A stretch of DNA of 64,000 bases from Hahella sp. HNIBRBA332 (GCF_030719035.1 NZ_CP132203.1:620001-684000), one strand, 5' to 3'. Positions 9,381 through 18,740 are shown, counted from the first letter of the stretch. The notes: generated from the sequence alone by a model not told the origin. Numbers and translations: made by a program.

Positions 9381-10321
9381 GCCACGCCTCACTCTCTGGT
9401 ATGGCCGGTGTACAAAAGGCGGCGCCGGAGTCTTTGCTGATGATGTTGACTCCCTGGGAGTATGTCGTGGAGCCGGGAATGGCCATCCGAGGCTGGCGTA
9501 GCCGCCCCTCAGGCAAGCCAGTACTGCACTTCATGCATGGCAACGGTTTCTGTGGATTGACTTATGAGCCATTGTTGCGTCTGCTCGCCGAGCATTACGA
9601 CTTGTTTCTCAGCGATGCGCAGGGGCATGGCGACAGCGACGCCGGCGACGCATTTCGCGGTTGGAATGCAGCGGCGGAAACCGCTTACGCCGCCTGGCGG
9701 CATTTTCGTGCGGATTACGGTTCGGCTCCTGTGTTAGGCGTGGGACACAGCTTTGGCGGCGTGTTGACGACGCTGATCGCCGCCGCCCATCATGATGCGT
9801 TTGATCAGGTGGTGGCGCTGGACCCGGTATATTTCACTCCAACTATGCTGCGCGCGCTGACCGCCTATCGCTGGCTGCGATTGCGCGCGCCCAATCCTTT
9901 GGCGGCGCGGGCGGAAAACCGACGCGATGGCTGGGATGGCATGGCTGAGGCGCGTGAGTATTTTGAAGCGCGCGGCATGTTTAAAGGCTGGCGCGATGAC
10001 GCATTGCAAGCTTATATCCAGCATGCGTTGCAAGAAACGGAGCGGGGATTGACCTTGAAGTGTCCACCCCGGATGGAGGCGGCGGTGTTCGCAACCTTTC
10101 CAGATAAGTTGTGGCCCTCCATCAAACATGTGCGTCAACCCATGGCGATTATTTATGGAGAGAGCTCTTATCCTTTTGTCGTGAAGTCTGCGCAGCGGGC
10201 GGCGTCAGTCAACCATCGGGTGCGATTGCAGATGCTCCCGGGCGGGCACTGTTTCATGCAGGAAGATCCGGACGCCGCCTACGCTCATATCCTGGCTTTG
10301 GCGGCGTCCGCTGAGTGTTAG
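9377..10321 (+). CDS. alpha/beta hydrolase
   Basis: 314-residue cytoplasmic hydrolase of the alpha/beta fold. The oxyanion motif HGNG is at 54-57, DAQGHGDSD at 80-88, the nucleophile elbow GHSFGG has Ser125 and the catalytic His is in PGGHCFMQEDP near the C-terminus. The candidate acid is in the IIYGESS strand region. The start overlaps the stop of the GT2-like gene by 4 bp (ATGA). Its stop overlaps the stop of the convergent M48 gene (TTAG). The pairing with a glycosyltransferase-like gene suggests a joint step in glycolipid or acyl-sugar metabolism, which is inference only. Confidence 0.87.
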   Translation: MSHASLSGMAGVQKAAPESLLMMLTPWEYVVEPGMAIRGWRSRPSGKPVLHFMHGNGFCGLTYEPLLRLLAEHYDLFLSDAQGHGDSDAGDAFRGWNAAAETAYAAWRHFRADYGSAPVLGVGHSFGGVLTTLIAAAHHDAFDQVVALDPVYFTPTMLRALTAYRWLRLRAPNPLAARAENRRDGWDGMAEAREYFEARGMFKGWRDDALQAYIQHALQETERGLTLKCPPRMEAAVFATFPDKLWPSIKHVRQPMAIIYGESSYPFVVKSAQRAASVNHRVRLQMLPGGHCFMQEDPDAAYAHILALAASAEC

Positions 10322-11868
10322 CGTAAACGATAGCTATGCAGGCGGGTGAGCAGCGATAAGTCTTTGCGCTGCGCCGCCTCAGTCGCAATGGCGCTGAACA
10401 CCGGCTTGGCCTGTTGACCGGGACTCGTAGGCCCCAAGGTGATGGTGTTTTGCTTCATGACCCAGCCGCTGGCGTTTATCAAGGCCACTTCGACCACAAT
10501 ATTGTTCACTTCCAAAGCGCTTTGATTGCTATAGGTAATAAAGGCGCGGCCCTGCTTATCTTTCAGTGTCTGTAGCTGCAGATAGCGCTCGGGATTCTTC
10601 GGCAAGTCCAGGCGCGATAACTTCTGGCGCGCTTCCTGGCCGTAAGCTCCTGACGCCTCCGCGGCGGCACTGTAGTGGCTGATCGCGGCGGCGGAATTAT
10701 TGCTTTGCGCTTCGATATCGCCCAGCGCAAGATTGGCGACGGAAGTCGGCAGTAAATCGTTGGCCCGGCGTAGATCCAGCGCGGCTTTGGCGCTGTCTCC
10801 TATCTCTTTATAGGCCAGGCCGCGTTTGAGCGTGTGGGCGAAGTATTCCGGGTTCAGCGATACGGCTTTATCGTATTCTTTCAGTGCTGCAGAGTCTTTG
10901 TTCTGCTTCTTATAGATGTCGCCGCGCAGGGAGTAAAACATCGCTTCCTCCGGTTCCAGCTTGATGGCCTGATTGGCCCGTTGTAGCGCTTTGTCGGCGT
11001 CGCCTGCTTTCAGCGCCTTTACGCCTTCGTCATAGGCTTCATAGGCGGGAACGGTTTTGCGCAGGCGAGCCGTTGCTCTCATAAAGGCGTCTTTGCCGCG
11101 ATAATTCGATTGGGGCAGCGTCAGGGCTGTGCGGCGGTTCTCTTCTACGCGTTCAGGGGAGGGCGGATGTGAGGCGAACAATCCTTCCAGCCAGTTCTGT
11201 GAGCGCCCTTCAGAGAGTTTTACGAACAATTGCTGCAGTTCCACTGCCGCCTGCGTGTCATAACCGGCGGAGGCCATGTATTGCATGCCGTAATGATCAG
11301 ACTCCAGCTCATGATCCCGACCATACTTCGCCACCGCCATCGTGGCGCCCATGGCGGCTCCGCCCACCAGAATGTCCCGATAGTCCTGGTTGTCCAGCGC
11401 CAGTCCCAAACCGGCCACGCCGGCTGATATGAGCAAGTTCGACTGCATGCGCTTGGCGCTGTGGCGGGCGGCGGCGTGGACGATTTCGTGGCCGAGTACG
11501 GCGGCCAGTTGCGCCTCGTCATCCAGCTTCGCCAGCAGGCCGCGGTTGATGGCGATCTTGCCGGAGGGCAGCGCCCAGGCGTTGGGAACGGAATTATTGA
11601 GTACGACGAATTCGTAGGGCAGGTCGGGGCGGTCGCTGACTTTGGCGAGCTTTTCCCCAACTTGGCGAACATAGAAGGTCAGCTCTGGATCAAGATAATA
11701 CAGTCCGCCCTGGGATTGTTGTGCGGGTTGGTACTGTTCCTGTCCCAGGCTCATCTCCTGCTGCTCGCTGATGATCATGATTTCGCGTTTGCCGGTAACC
11801 GGGTTCACACTGCACCCTTGCAGCAGGATCAAGATTAAGCACAGGCTACATGTAAAGAGGCGTAGCAT
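10318..11868 (-). CDS. M48 family metalloprotease lipoprotein with TPR repeats
   Basis: 516-residue protein with a lipoprotein signal peptide (hydrophobic LCLILIL, lipobox LQGC, Cys19), so it is probably anchored in the outer membrane facing the periplasm. The zinc protease site HEIVH is at 127-131, with the third ligand in ELESDHYG. After about residue 270 come tetratricopeptide repeats (YDEGVKALKAGDADKALQRANQAIKLEPEE and following). This matches the YfgC/LoiP-like quality-control proteases, and a second, BepA-like paralogue is encoded at 43001. I chose ATG 11868 because GGAG precedes it and the lipobox falls at the right distance. A longer reading to 11925 would spoil the signal peptide. 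Confidence 0.9.
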   Translation of the reverse strand: MLRLFTCSLCLILILLQGCSVNPVTGKREIMIISEQQEMSLGQEQYQPAQQSQGGLYYLDPELTFYVRQVGEKLAKVSDRPDLPYEFVVLNNSVPNAWALPSGKIAINRGLLAKLDDEAQLAAVLGHEIVHAAARHSAKRMQSNLLISAGVAGLGLALDNQDYRDILVGGAAMGATMAVAKYGRDHELESDHYGMQYMASAGYDTQAAVELQQLFVKLSEGRSQNWLEGLFASHPPSPERVEENRRTALTLPQSNYRGKDAFMRATARLRKTVPAYEAYDEGVKALKAGDADKALQRANQAIKLEPEEAMFYSLRGDIYKKQNKDSAALKEYDKAVSLNPEYFAHTLKRGLAYKEIGDSAKAALDLRRANDLLPTSVANLALGDIEAQSNNSAAAISHYSAAAEASGAYGQEARQKLSRLDLPKNPERYLQLQTLKDKQGRAFITYSNQSALEVNNIVVEVALINASGWVMKQNTITLGPTSPGQQAKPVFSAIATEAAQRKDLSLLTRLHSYRLR

Positions 11869-11947
11869 TATCTTCTCCAAGCGTCTAAATGAATTTCTAC
11901 AAAAAATGGTCAAGAATAATAACAAAGTATCTAACGATTAAGGTGTT

Positions 11948-12661
11948 ATGAATCTACTGGATTATATTGCTCTCGTCTGGTTCTTATTGAATTGCGTCGG
12001 TTACACCTATTACTCGGAGCACCGCGCTAAAACCCGGCCCTGCCTCTCCAATACCCTGGATCTGTATCGCGCTGACTGGATGCGTCGTACGCTGATGCGC
12101 GACGCCCGTATCGCCGATGCTTCCGTGGTAGGCAATCTGGAGCGCAACGGCGCTTTTTTCGCCTCCAGCAGCTTATTGATCCTCGCGGGTTTGATCACCG
12201 CTATAGGGTATACGGACAAAGCCATGTCCGTCTTTAGTGATCTACCCTATATTGCACAGACCGGCAAGTTCATGTGGGAACTCAAGCTGGTGGTGCTGTG
12301 CGCGGTGTTCGTGTATGCCTTTTTTAAGTTCACCTGGTCGATGCGGCAATACAACTTCTGTGGGGTGCTGATCAGCAGCGCGCCGTTGACCTACGAGGAC
12401 AAGGTCAGTTCCGGCGCGCGTGAGGCGTTGGCCCAGTCCGCCGCACGGGTGGCGAACCTGGCCGGGGATTCTTTTAACCTGGGTTTGCGGTCATACTATT
12501 ATGGACTCGCCGTATTAACCTGGTTTATCCATCCGATATTGTTCATGGCGATAACCAGCGCTGTGGTGGCTATCCTGTTTCAACGGGAGTTCCGGTCCCG
12601 CGCTCTGAAAGCGTTGCGCGCCGGTAAGACCTTTGAGGATGAGGCGGCGGGGAAAGAGTAA
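11948..12661 (+). CDS. DUF599 domain membrane protein
   Basis: 237 residues matching the DUF599 family. There is a TM near 5-22 (YIALVWFLLNCVGYTYY), a conserved cytoplasmic stretch with RxxWMRxxLxRD, a TM near 75-95, a TM near 117-135 (LKLVVLCAVFVYAFFKFTWS) and a C-terminal TM near 190-215. The conserved RQYNFCGVLI motif is present. The biochemical role of the family is not known. AAGGTG lies just before the ATG. It is divergent from the M48 lipoprotein gene with about 80 bp between starts, so the two may share control elements. Confidence 0.85.
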   Translation: MNLLDYIALVWFLLNCVGYTYYSEHRAKTRPCLSNTLDLYRADWMRRTLMRDARIADASVVGNLERNGAFFASSSLLILAGLITAIGYTDKAMSVFSDLPYIAQTGKFMWELKLVVLCAVFVYAFFKFTWSMRQYNFCGVLISSAPLTYEDKVSSGAREALAQSAARVANLAGDSFNLGLRSYYYGLAVLTWFIHPILFMAITSAVVAILFQREFRSRALKALRAGKTFEDEAAGKE

Positions 12662-12802
12662 TCGCGGAGCGTCGACAATATAAAGCATGTGACGCTACCG
12701 CGGTTGAATCACTTTTGCGTTTGGGGCGGCTGAGGTTGATGAAGCCCGGTTGTCGACACGCAGGACGTTCATTCAATTTATACAGCGACGGATAACTGAA
12801 AC

Positions 12803-13294
12803 ATGCAGCAGTACGAACCCTGGGAGAACGACGAGCTTCGTTTCGGCCGGGTATCGAGGTTTCTGGATAGCCTTAATCAATGTCGAGAACTTGGCATTAA
12901 AGTGACTTGCGCCAATGCGGATGGCCTGGAGCTGGAACTGCCTTATAGCGAACACATCGTTGGCGATACCGATACGGGCGTTATCCATGGCGGCGCCATT
13001 ACTACGTTGATGGATACCGCTTCCGGCGGCAGCGTATTATGTTGTCTGCCCGAACTGGAGTTGTGTCCCACCCTGGATCTGCGAGTGGACTACATGCGTC
13101 CGGCGCAGCCCGGCAAGACCGTCTTCGCGCGGGCCCGTTGCTATCGGGTGACCGGCACCATCGTCTTCACCCGTTGCGAAGCCTTCCAACGGGGCCCGGA
13201 CACGACGGTGGCCAACTGCGTCGCCACGTTCATGCGGATTGGGCGTGACGCTTCCCCCGATTGGTTTTGGGAAAAGATCGAGGGCAGAAAGTAA
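12803..13294 (+). CDS. PaaI-type hotdog thioesterase (first of a pair)
   Basis: 163-residue hotdog-fold acyl-CoA thioesterase. The catalytic region reads DTGVIHGGAITTLMDTASGGSV (HGG plus an acidic residue on the long helix), followed by TLDLRVDYMRPAQPGKTVFARARCYRVTGTIVF, the standard PaaI pattern. A second, diverged copy starts 2 bp after the stop, so the two look like a tandem duplication translated together and may form a heteromer. The substrate is unknown; phenylacetyl-CoA is only the type example. Confidence 0.88.
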   Translation: MQQYEPWENDELRFGRVSRFLDSLNQCRELGIKVTCANADGLELELPYSEHIVGDTDTGVIHGGAITTLMDTASGGSVLCCLPELELCPTLDLRVDYMRPAQPGKTVFARARCYRVTGTIVFTRCEAFQRGPDTTVANCVATFMRIGRDASPDWFWEKIEGRK

Positions 13295-13296
13295 TC

Positions 13297-13731
13297 ATGG
13301 AATCTTTACAGCAACACGTCGCGCAGGCTCATCGCAGCGGCGACTACAATAAGCTTCTGGAACTGATTCCCTACGCCAGCACCCTTGGTGTGCGCTGTGA
13401 GCGTTTCGGCAACGAAGTGGTGTTTATTCTGCCCAAGCGGGAGCAGAATTTGGGCAACCCCATTTTGCCTGCGATTCATGGTGGCGTGATCGGCGGATTC
13501 ATGGAGTTGGCCGCTGCATTCCATCTCGCTATTTTCCTGGAGATCGACACCTTTCCGCGGATCGTCGACTTTTCTTTGGACTATCTGCGTGCAGGCTTGT
13601 ATCAGGAGACGTATGCGGAATGTAAGCTGACTCGTCGCGGCAATCGCGTCGCCAATGTCAGCGTCAGCGCATGGCAGAAAAAGCGTAAGGACCCGATCGC
13701 ATTGGCGCGGGCGCATTTTTTGCTGGGTTGA
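13297..13731 (+). CDS. PaaI-type hotdog thioesterase (second of a pair)
   Basis: 144 residues when started at ATG 13297, which follows the previous stop by 2 bp; an in-frame upstream start at 13261 would overlap the first gene. The hotdog core is visible: AIHGGVIGGFMELAAAFHLAIF (HGG motif), then RIVDFSLDYLRAGLYQETYAECKLTRRGNRVANVSV. It differs clearly from its neighbour at the N-terminus, so duplication is old. A terminator candidate lies about 60 bp downstream. Function is assigned only to family level. Confidence 0.85.
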   Translation: MESLQQHVAQAHRSGDYNKLLELIPYASTLGVRCERFGNEVVFILPKREQNLGNPILPAIHGGVIGGFMELAAAFHLAIFLEIDTFPRIVDFSLDYLRAGLYQETYAECKLTRRGNRVANVSVSAWQKKRKDPIALARAHFLLG

Positions 13732-13789
13732 GGCGCTTTGTCGAGCCGCGGGTCCTTGCCTGCGGCTTGCTTATATTCTCCTTTTATAT

Positions 13790-13814
13790 AGCACTTGTTA
13801 GTGCTTTCTTTTTG
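13790..13814 (+). terminator. rho-independent terminator after the thioesterase pair
   Basis: A perfect 6-bp stem AGCACT/AGTGCT with a TGTT loop is followed by TTCTTTTTG. It is well placed to end the thioesterase transcript before the convergent xseA gene. The stem is short, so termination may be partial. Confidence 0.6.
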
Positions 13815-13878
13815 TGTCGCTCTTGTTTTTCTTATTGATGAGGTCGCTGCACACCGCTGGTTATGGTTTTTTTTCAGG

Positions 13879-15213
13879 TCAGGCGGATGCGATCACTTCA
13901 CAATGAATTTCACCGTCGCTGAGACGGGCTTTGACCTTTTGCCCTGTCCGAACTTCTTTCTCGCTGCGAATAATCTGGCCATTTTCGTCAGAGACGATGG
14001 CGTATCCTCGCGCCAGGGTAGCGATTGGGCTGACCGCTTCCATGTGACCGCACAGCTTGGCGAAGTGCTGAGATTTGTGTCTTAACACAGACAAGACAGC
14101 GGTTTGCAAACGATGATCAAGGGCATCCACGGTGGCGTAGCGGTTTTTTAGAGACTGCCGGGGGCTGGACGCCAGCAGACGGTCATGCAGATGCGTCAAT
14201 TGATTGCGACGAGCAGATAGCAGATTTTGTGCTTGCCGATGCAGACGCATTTCCAGATCATCCAGGCGCTGGGCGGACTCCTGCAGACGCCGGCCAGGAT
14301 GCTTGAGGCGTTCTCGAAGCTGGTTGAGGCGCATGCCTTCCTGTCGCAACAGGCGCTGCGCAGCGGCGCCAAGCCTTTGTTCGTATATCAGAAAGCGATG
14401 TTTCCACTCAGCCTGGTCCGGACTGATTTTCTCCGCAGCGGCGGATGGCGTGGGCGCGCGAAGGTCGGCGACCAGATCGGCGATGGTGATGTCGGTTTCG
14501 TGTCCGACAGCGCTGACGATGGGGATGGCGCTCGCGGCAATGGCGCGGACCACGGGCTCTTCATTGAAGGCCCACAGATCTTCCAGCGAGCCGCCGCCGC
14601 GGCCCACAATCAGCACATCGCAGGCGTTAAGTCGGTTGGCGCTCGCTATCGCTGCGACGATAGCCGGTCCGGCTTCTTTGCCTTGAACCGGGACGGGAAA
14701 CAATAAAACGGGAATGGCGGGGAAGCGTCTTTTCAGTACGGTGAGAATATCGCGCACTGCAGCGCCGGTCGGCGAGGTGATCACGCCGATCTGCTTGGGC
14801 ATGGCGGGCAATGGGCGTTTGCGGGCGTCATCAAACAGACCCTCGCGAGACAGCTTCAGCTTCAATTCCTCGAAGGCGCGCCTTAGTTCGCCTTCTCCCG
14901 CCAGCTCCATACCTTCCGCAATTAACTGAAACTCGCCGCGTCCTTCATAAAGACTGACCTTGGCGCGCAAAGTAACCGCCTCTCCATCCCGGGGGCGCTG
15001 TTTCACAAACATATTGCGGTTGCGAAACATGGCGCAACGCACCTGGGCCTTGTCGTCCTTAAGAGAGAAATACCAGTGTCCAGAACTGGGACAACTGAAG
15101 TTGGAGATTTCACCGGTCACCCAGACCTGCATGAAGCTGACTTCCAAAAGTCGGCGCACTTGACGGTTTAATTCACTGACGGAAAGGGGAGAATGGGGGC
15201 TGAGCTCGCTCAT
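13879..15213 (-). CDS. xseA: exodeoxyribonuclease VII large subunit
   Basis: 444 residues. The N-terminal OB-fold (residues about 5-110) has QVWVTGEISNFSCPSSGHWYFSLKD. The catalytic core has the family signatures IGVITSPTGAAVRDIL near 141 and DVLIVGRGGGSLEDLWAFNEE near 200, then VSAVGHETDITIADLVADLRAPTPSAAAE. A long coiled-coil segment (about 265-370) and the C-terminal ARGYAIV module follow. With XseB (not in this window) it degrades single-stranded DNA to short oligonucleotides. It is divergent from guaB, a neighbourhood common in gammaproteobacteria. Full length and intact. Confidence 0.97.
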   Translation of the reverse strand: MSELSPHSPLSVSELNRQVRRLLEVSFMQVWVTGEISNFSCPSSGHWYFSLKDDKAQVRCAMFRNRNMFVKQRPRDGEAVTLRAKVSLYEGRGEFQLIAEGMELAGEGELRRAFEELKLKLSREGLFDDARKRPLPAMPKQIGVITSPTGAAVRDILTVLKRRFPAIPVLLFPVPVQGKEAGPAIVAAIASANRLNACDVLIVGRGGGSLEDLWAFNEEPVVRAIAASAIPIVSAVGHETDITIADLVADLRAPTPSAAAEKISPDQAEWKHRFLIYEQRLGAAAQRLLRQEGMRLNQLRERLKHPGRRLQESAQRLDDLEMRLHRQAQNLLSARRNQLTHLHDRLLASSPRQSLKNRYATVDALDHRLQTAVLSVLRHKSQHFAKLCGHMEAVSPIATLARGYAIVSDENGQIIRSEKEVRTGQKVKARLSDGEIHCEVIASA

Positions 15214-15312
15214 TATGCTGTATTTTTATCCAACTCTGTGGCTTATTTTGCCCATTTGCAGGCGAATTACGGAATTTCTTAGAGAAAAGCGGGTATTAGG
15301 GAAGTCCGTAAG

Positions 15313-15341
15313 TTTACTGATTATGCCTTAAAATTTATAAT
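15313..15341 (+). promoter_or_regulatory. candidate sigma-70 promoter of guaB
   Basis: A perfect -10 TATAAT at 15336-15341 lies 17 bp downstream of TTTACT, a 4/6 match to the -35 consensus. It sits about 40 bp upstream of the guaB ATG in the guaB/xseA divergent region. I see no clear PurR or DnaA site. Confidence 0.6.
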
Positions 15342-15380
15342 AGTCCGATTAACTTATTTGCAAGCAAAAAGGCGATTCAT

Positions 15381-16853
15381 ATGCTGCGCATAGCTCAAGA
15401 AGCGCTAACCTTCGACGACGTTCTCCTCATCCCTGGTTATTCTGAAGTCCTGCCCAAAGACGTCAGCCTGACCACCCGACTTACCCGCGACATCACGATC
15501 AACCTCCCCCTTGTCTCCGCCGCCATGGATACCGTAACGGAAGCCCGTTTGGCTATCGCACTGGCGCAGGAAGGCGGCATCGGCATTATTCATAAGAATA
15601 TGACGATCGAGCAGCAAGCGGCGGAAGTGCGTACGGTGAAGAAATTTGAAAGTGGTGTGGTGAAAGACCCCATCACTGTTTCACCGAACAACACGGTCAG
15701 TGAAGTTCGCGCTATCACCATGGCCAATAATATCTCTGGTCTGCCGGTGGTGGACGGTAAGGATCTGGTGGGCATTATCACCGGTCGCGACATCCGTTTT
15801 GAAAACAACCTGAACAAGAAAGTTCAGGAACTGATGACGCCGAAAGAGAAGCTGGTCACCGTCACCGAAGGTTACGACATGGAAACGGTGAAGAACCTGT
15901 TGCACCGTCACCGTATCGAAAAAGTGTTGGTGGTGAACAACGAGTTTGAGCTGAAGGGCTTGATCACGCTGAAAGATATTCAGAAGGCGCAGGACTACCC
16001 ACGCGCGTCCAAGGACGAGCAAGGGCGCCTGCGTGTCGGCGCCGCCGTCGGCACTGGCGAAGGCACCGATGAGCGGATCGCTGCATTGGCCGCCGCCGGC
16101 GTAGACGTCATCGTGGTTGATACTGCGCACGGTCACTCCCGCGGCGTCCTGAATCGCGTGCGTTGGGTGAAGACGCACTTCCCTGAAGTACAGGTAATCG
16201 GCGGCAACATCGCCACGGGCGAAGCGGCGCTGGCGCTGGTGGAAGCGGGCGCAGACGGCGTCAAAGTGGGCATTGGTCCCGGCTCCATCTGTACTACCCG
16301 TATCGTCGCAGGTATCGGCGTACCGCAAATGTCGGCCATCGCGAATGTGGCGGCGGCCCTGAAAGACAGCGGCGTCCCCCTGATTGCAGACGGCGGCATC
16401 CGCTTCTCCGGCGACATCGCCAAAGCGATCGCCGCCGGCGCCTCCAGTGTCATGGTGGGCGGTCTGTTGGCGGGTACTGATGAATCTCCCGGTGAAGTGG
16501 AGCTGTATCAAGGCCGTAGCTATAAAGCGTATCGCGGCATGGGCTCTCTGGGCGCCATGGCGCAAAGCCAGGGCTCCAGCGACCGTTACTTCCAGGACGC
16601 CAGCTCAGGCGTTGAAAAACTGGTGCCGGAAGGTATCGAAGGTCGCGTCGCCAGCAAGGGGCCGCTGACTAACGTCGTGCATCAGTTGATGGGCGGCCTG
16701 CGTTCCTCCATGGGCTACACCGGCTGCGCAACCATAGAAGAAATGCGCACCAAGCCCCAGTTCACCCGCATTACCAATGCCGGCATCCATGAGAGCCACG
16801 TTCATGACGTGACGATCACCAAGGAAGCGCCTAACTACCGTTCAGGCGGATAA
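15381..16853 (+). CDS. guaB: inosine-5'-monophosphate dehydrogenase
   Basis: 490 residues, the usual length. It oxidises IMP to XMP with NAD+, the committed step of GMP synthesis. The TIM barrel starts ALTFDDVLLIPGYSEVLP. Two CBS modules are inserted at about 90-205. The active-site loop GPGSICTTR carries catalytic Cys304, and the flap has RYFQDASSGVEKLVPEGIEG. guaA follows after 182 bp with a terminator-like hairpin between them. Full length, no anomaly. Confidence 0.98.
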   Translation: MLRIAQEALTFDDVLLIPGYSEVLPKDVSLTTRLTRDITINLPLVSAAMDTVTEARLAIALAQEGGIGIIHKNMTIEQQAAEVRTVKKFESGVVKDPITVSPNNTVSEVRAITMANNISGLPVVDGKDLVGIITGRDIRFENNLNKKVQELMTPKEKLVTVTEGYDMETVKNLLHRHRIEKVLVVNNEFELKGLITLKDIQKAQDYPRASKDEQGRLRVGAAVGTGEGTDERIAALAAAGVDVIVVDTAHGHSRGVLNRVRWVKTHFPEVQVIGGNIATGEAALALVEAGADGVKVGIGPGSICTTRIVAGIGVPQMSAIANVAAALKDSGVPLIADGGIRFSGDIAKAIAAGASSVMVGGLLAGTDESPGEVELYQGRSYKAYRGMGSLGAMAQSQGSSDRYFQDASSGVEKLVPEGIEGRVASKGPLTNVVHQLMGGLRSSMGYTGCATIEEMRTKPQFTRITNAGIHESHVHDVTITKEAPNYRSGG

Positions 16854-16986
16854 GGACGCTCGGGTTGAAGATGGCGCTTATACAATGCTCGTCAGGCGCG
16901 GCTCGTACACCGGGTCGCGTGTCGAGACTGGGCGCTGCGGCGTGCGGCGATAGTGGCCGGCGCCGAAAAGATGTTTTTTAAACTAT

Positions 16987-17015
16987 GGCGGGGCTGAAAG
17001 GCCCCGCCCTTGTTT
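16987..17015 (+). terminator. terminator or attenuator between guaB and guaA
   Basis: An 8-bp GC stem GGCGGGGC/GCCCCGCC with a 6-nt loop is followed by CTTGTTT, ending 21 bp before the guaA ATG. It could end the guaB transcript or act as a partial attenuator inside a guaBA operon. The U-run is weak. Confidence 0.55.
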
Positions 17016-17035
17016 CTGTCTGAGGAAGGCTTCGA

Positions 17036-18616
17036 ATGTCCGAAAATATTCATTCCCATCGTATTTTGATCCTGGATTTCGGTTCTCAATACACGCAGTT
17101 GATTGCACGCCGGGTTCGCGAAATCGGCGTTTACTGCGAAATTTACCCCTTCGATATGAGCGAAGCGGATATTCGCGAGTTCAATCCTAAAGGCGTGATT
17201 CTGGCCGGCGGCCCCGAGTCTGTGACCGAAATGGGCTCGCCGCGTGCGCCTGAGTGCCTGTTTGGCATGGATCTGCCTCTGTTGGGTATTTGCTATGGCA
17301 TGCAGACCATGGCGGAGCAGATGGGGGGCAAGGTCGCGGGCTCGAATCTACGGGAGTTCGGCTATGCGCAGGTGAAGATCGAACGCTCCGAAGACGGTTT
17401 ATTTGAAAATATCAAAGATCATGTGGCCGATGACGGCAAGCCTTTGCTGGATGTCTGGATGAGTCATGGCGATAAAGTTGTGACTTTGCCGGAAAGCTTT
17501 GTACTCAGCGCCTCCACGTCCAGCGCGCCGATCGCCGCCATGCAGCATGAAAGCAAGCCTTGGTTCGGCGTGCAATTCCATCCGGAAGTGACTCACACCT
17601 TGCAGGGACGTCGCATGCTGGAACGCTTCCTGGTGAATATCTGCGGATGTAAGCAATTGTGGACGCCTGGACGCATTATTGAAGACGCCATCACCCAGAT
17701 TCGTAATCAAGTCGGGCAGGACAAAGTGCTGTTGGGGCTCTCCGGCGGTGTGGACTCTTCTGTGGTTGCGGCGCTGCTGCATCGCGCCATTGGCGATCAA
17801 TTGACTTGTGTCTTCGTGGATAACGGCCTGCTGCGTTTACACGAAGGCGATCAGGTCATGGACATGTTCGCCAAGAACATGGGCATCAAAGTCGTGCGCG
17901 CCAATGCGCAGGATCAGTTCCTCAACAAGTTGGCGGGTGAAAACGATCCTGAGCGCAAGCGCAAGATCATCGGTCATACCTTCATTGAAGTGTTTGATGC
18001 GGAAGCGGCCAAGATCAAAGACGTGAAGTGGTTGGCGCAGGGTACCATCTATCCTGACGTCATTGAGTCCGCTGCAGCAAAAACCGGTAAAGCCCATGTC
18101 ATAAAATCCCATCACAATGTTGGCGGATTGCCGGAAGACATGGAGATGCAACTGGTTGAACCTCTGCGCGAGCTGTTCAAGGACGAAGTCCGTAAGATCG
18201 GTCTGGAACTTGGGTTGCCGTACGATATGGTATACCGTCACCCCTTCCCGGGACCGGGGCTGGGCGTGCGTATACTGGGCGAAGTGAAGAAAGAATATGC
18301 GGATATTCTGCGCGAGGCGGACGCAATCTTCATCGAAGAGCTGCACCGTGCGGAGCTATATCACAAGGTGTCGCAGGCGTTTGCAGTATTTCTGCCGGTT
18401 AAGTCGGTAGGGGTGGTCGGCGACGCCCGTCGTTATGAGTATGTCATCGCGCTGAGAGCGGTGGAGACCATCGACTTTATGACGGCTCGCTGGGCGCATC
18501 TGCCTTATGAACTATTGGAAAAGATCTCCAATCGTATTATTAATGAGATTTCCGGCGTGTCACGGGTGGTTTATGACGTTTCGTCCAAACCGCCTGCTAC
18601 TATTGAGTGGGAATAA
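17036..18616 (+). CDS. guaA: GMP synthase (glutamine-hydrolysing)
   Basis: 526 residues converting XMP to GMP with glutamine and ATP. The class I amidotransferase domain (about 8-200) has Cys86 in GICYGMQ and the His/Glu pair in FGVQFHPEV. The ATP pyrophosphatase domain has the PP-loop GLSGGVDSS near 233-241. The C-terminal dimerisation domain ends with the conserved KPPATIEWE. It acts directly after GuaB in guanine nucleotide synthesis. A terminator lies 58 bp downstream. Full length. Confidence 0.98.
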   Translation: MSENIHSHRILILDFGSQYTQLIARRVREIGVYCEIYPFDMSEADIREFNPKGVILAGGPESVTEMGSPRAPECLFGMDLPLLGICYGMQTMAEQMGGKVAGSNLREFGYAQVKIERSEDGLFENIKDHVADDGKPLLDVWMSHGDKVVTLPESFVLSASTSSAPIAAMQHESKPWFGVQFHPEVTHTLQGRRMLERFLVNICGCKQLWTPGRIIEDAITQIRNQVGQDKVLLGLSGGVDSSVVAALLHRAIGDQLTCVFVDNGLLRLHEGDQVMDMFAKNMGIKVVRANAQDQFLNKLAGENDPERKRKIIGHTFIEVFDAEAAKIKDVKWLAQGTIYPDVIESAAAKTGKAHVIKSHHNVGGLPEDMEMQLVEPLRELFKDEVRKIGLELGLPYDMVYRHPFPGPGLGVRILGEVKKEYADILREADAIFIEELHRAELYHKVSQAFAVFLPVKSVGVVGDARRYEYVIALRAVETIDFMTARWAHLPYELLEKISNRIINEISGVSRVVYDVSSKPPATIEWE

Positions 18617-18674
18617 CCTCACTGATAGTGATCTGTTAATCGGAATTGCCTTGAGGGATTTGTCCCCATAATCG

Positions 18675-18697
18675 AAGGAGCCTGAGGGCTCCTTTTT
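18675..18697 (+). terminator. rho-independent terminator after guaA
   Basis: The stem AAGGAGCC/GGCTCCTT has a TGAG loop and runs into TTTTTG. It lies between the guaA stop and the tadA start and probably ends the gua transcript. Confidence 0.8.
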
Positions 18698-18740
18698 GTC
18701 GGACGGTCCCTGGCGAAATTTGTAAAGCTGAAAGAGTAAT

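Noticed and set aside
15681..16565. Open frame of about 290 codons on the minus strand opposite guaB
   Set aside because: Composition is His/Arg/Gln-rich nonsense typical of antisense frames of GC-rich genes; guaB on the other strand is certain.
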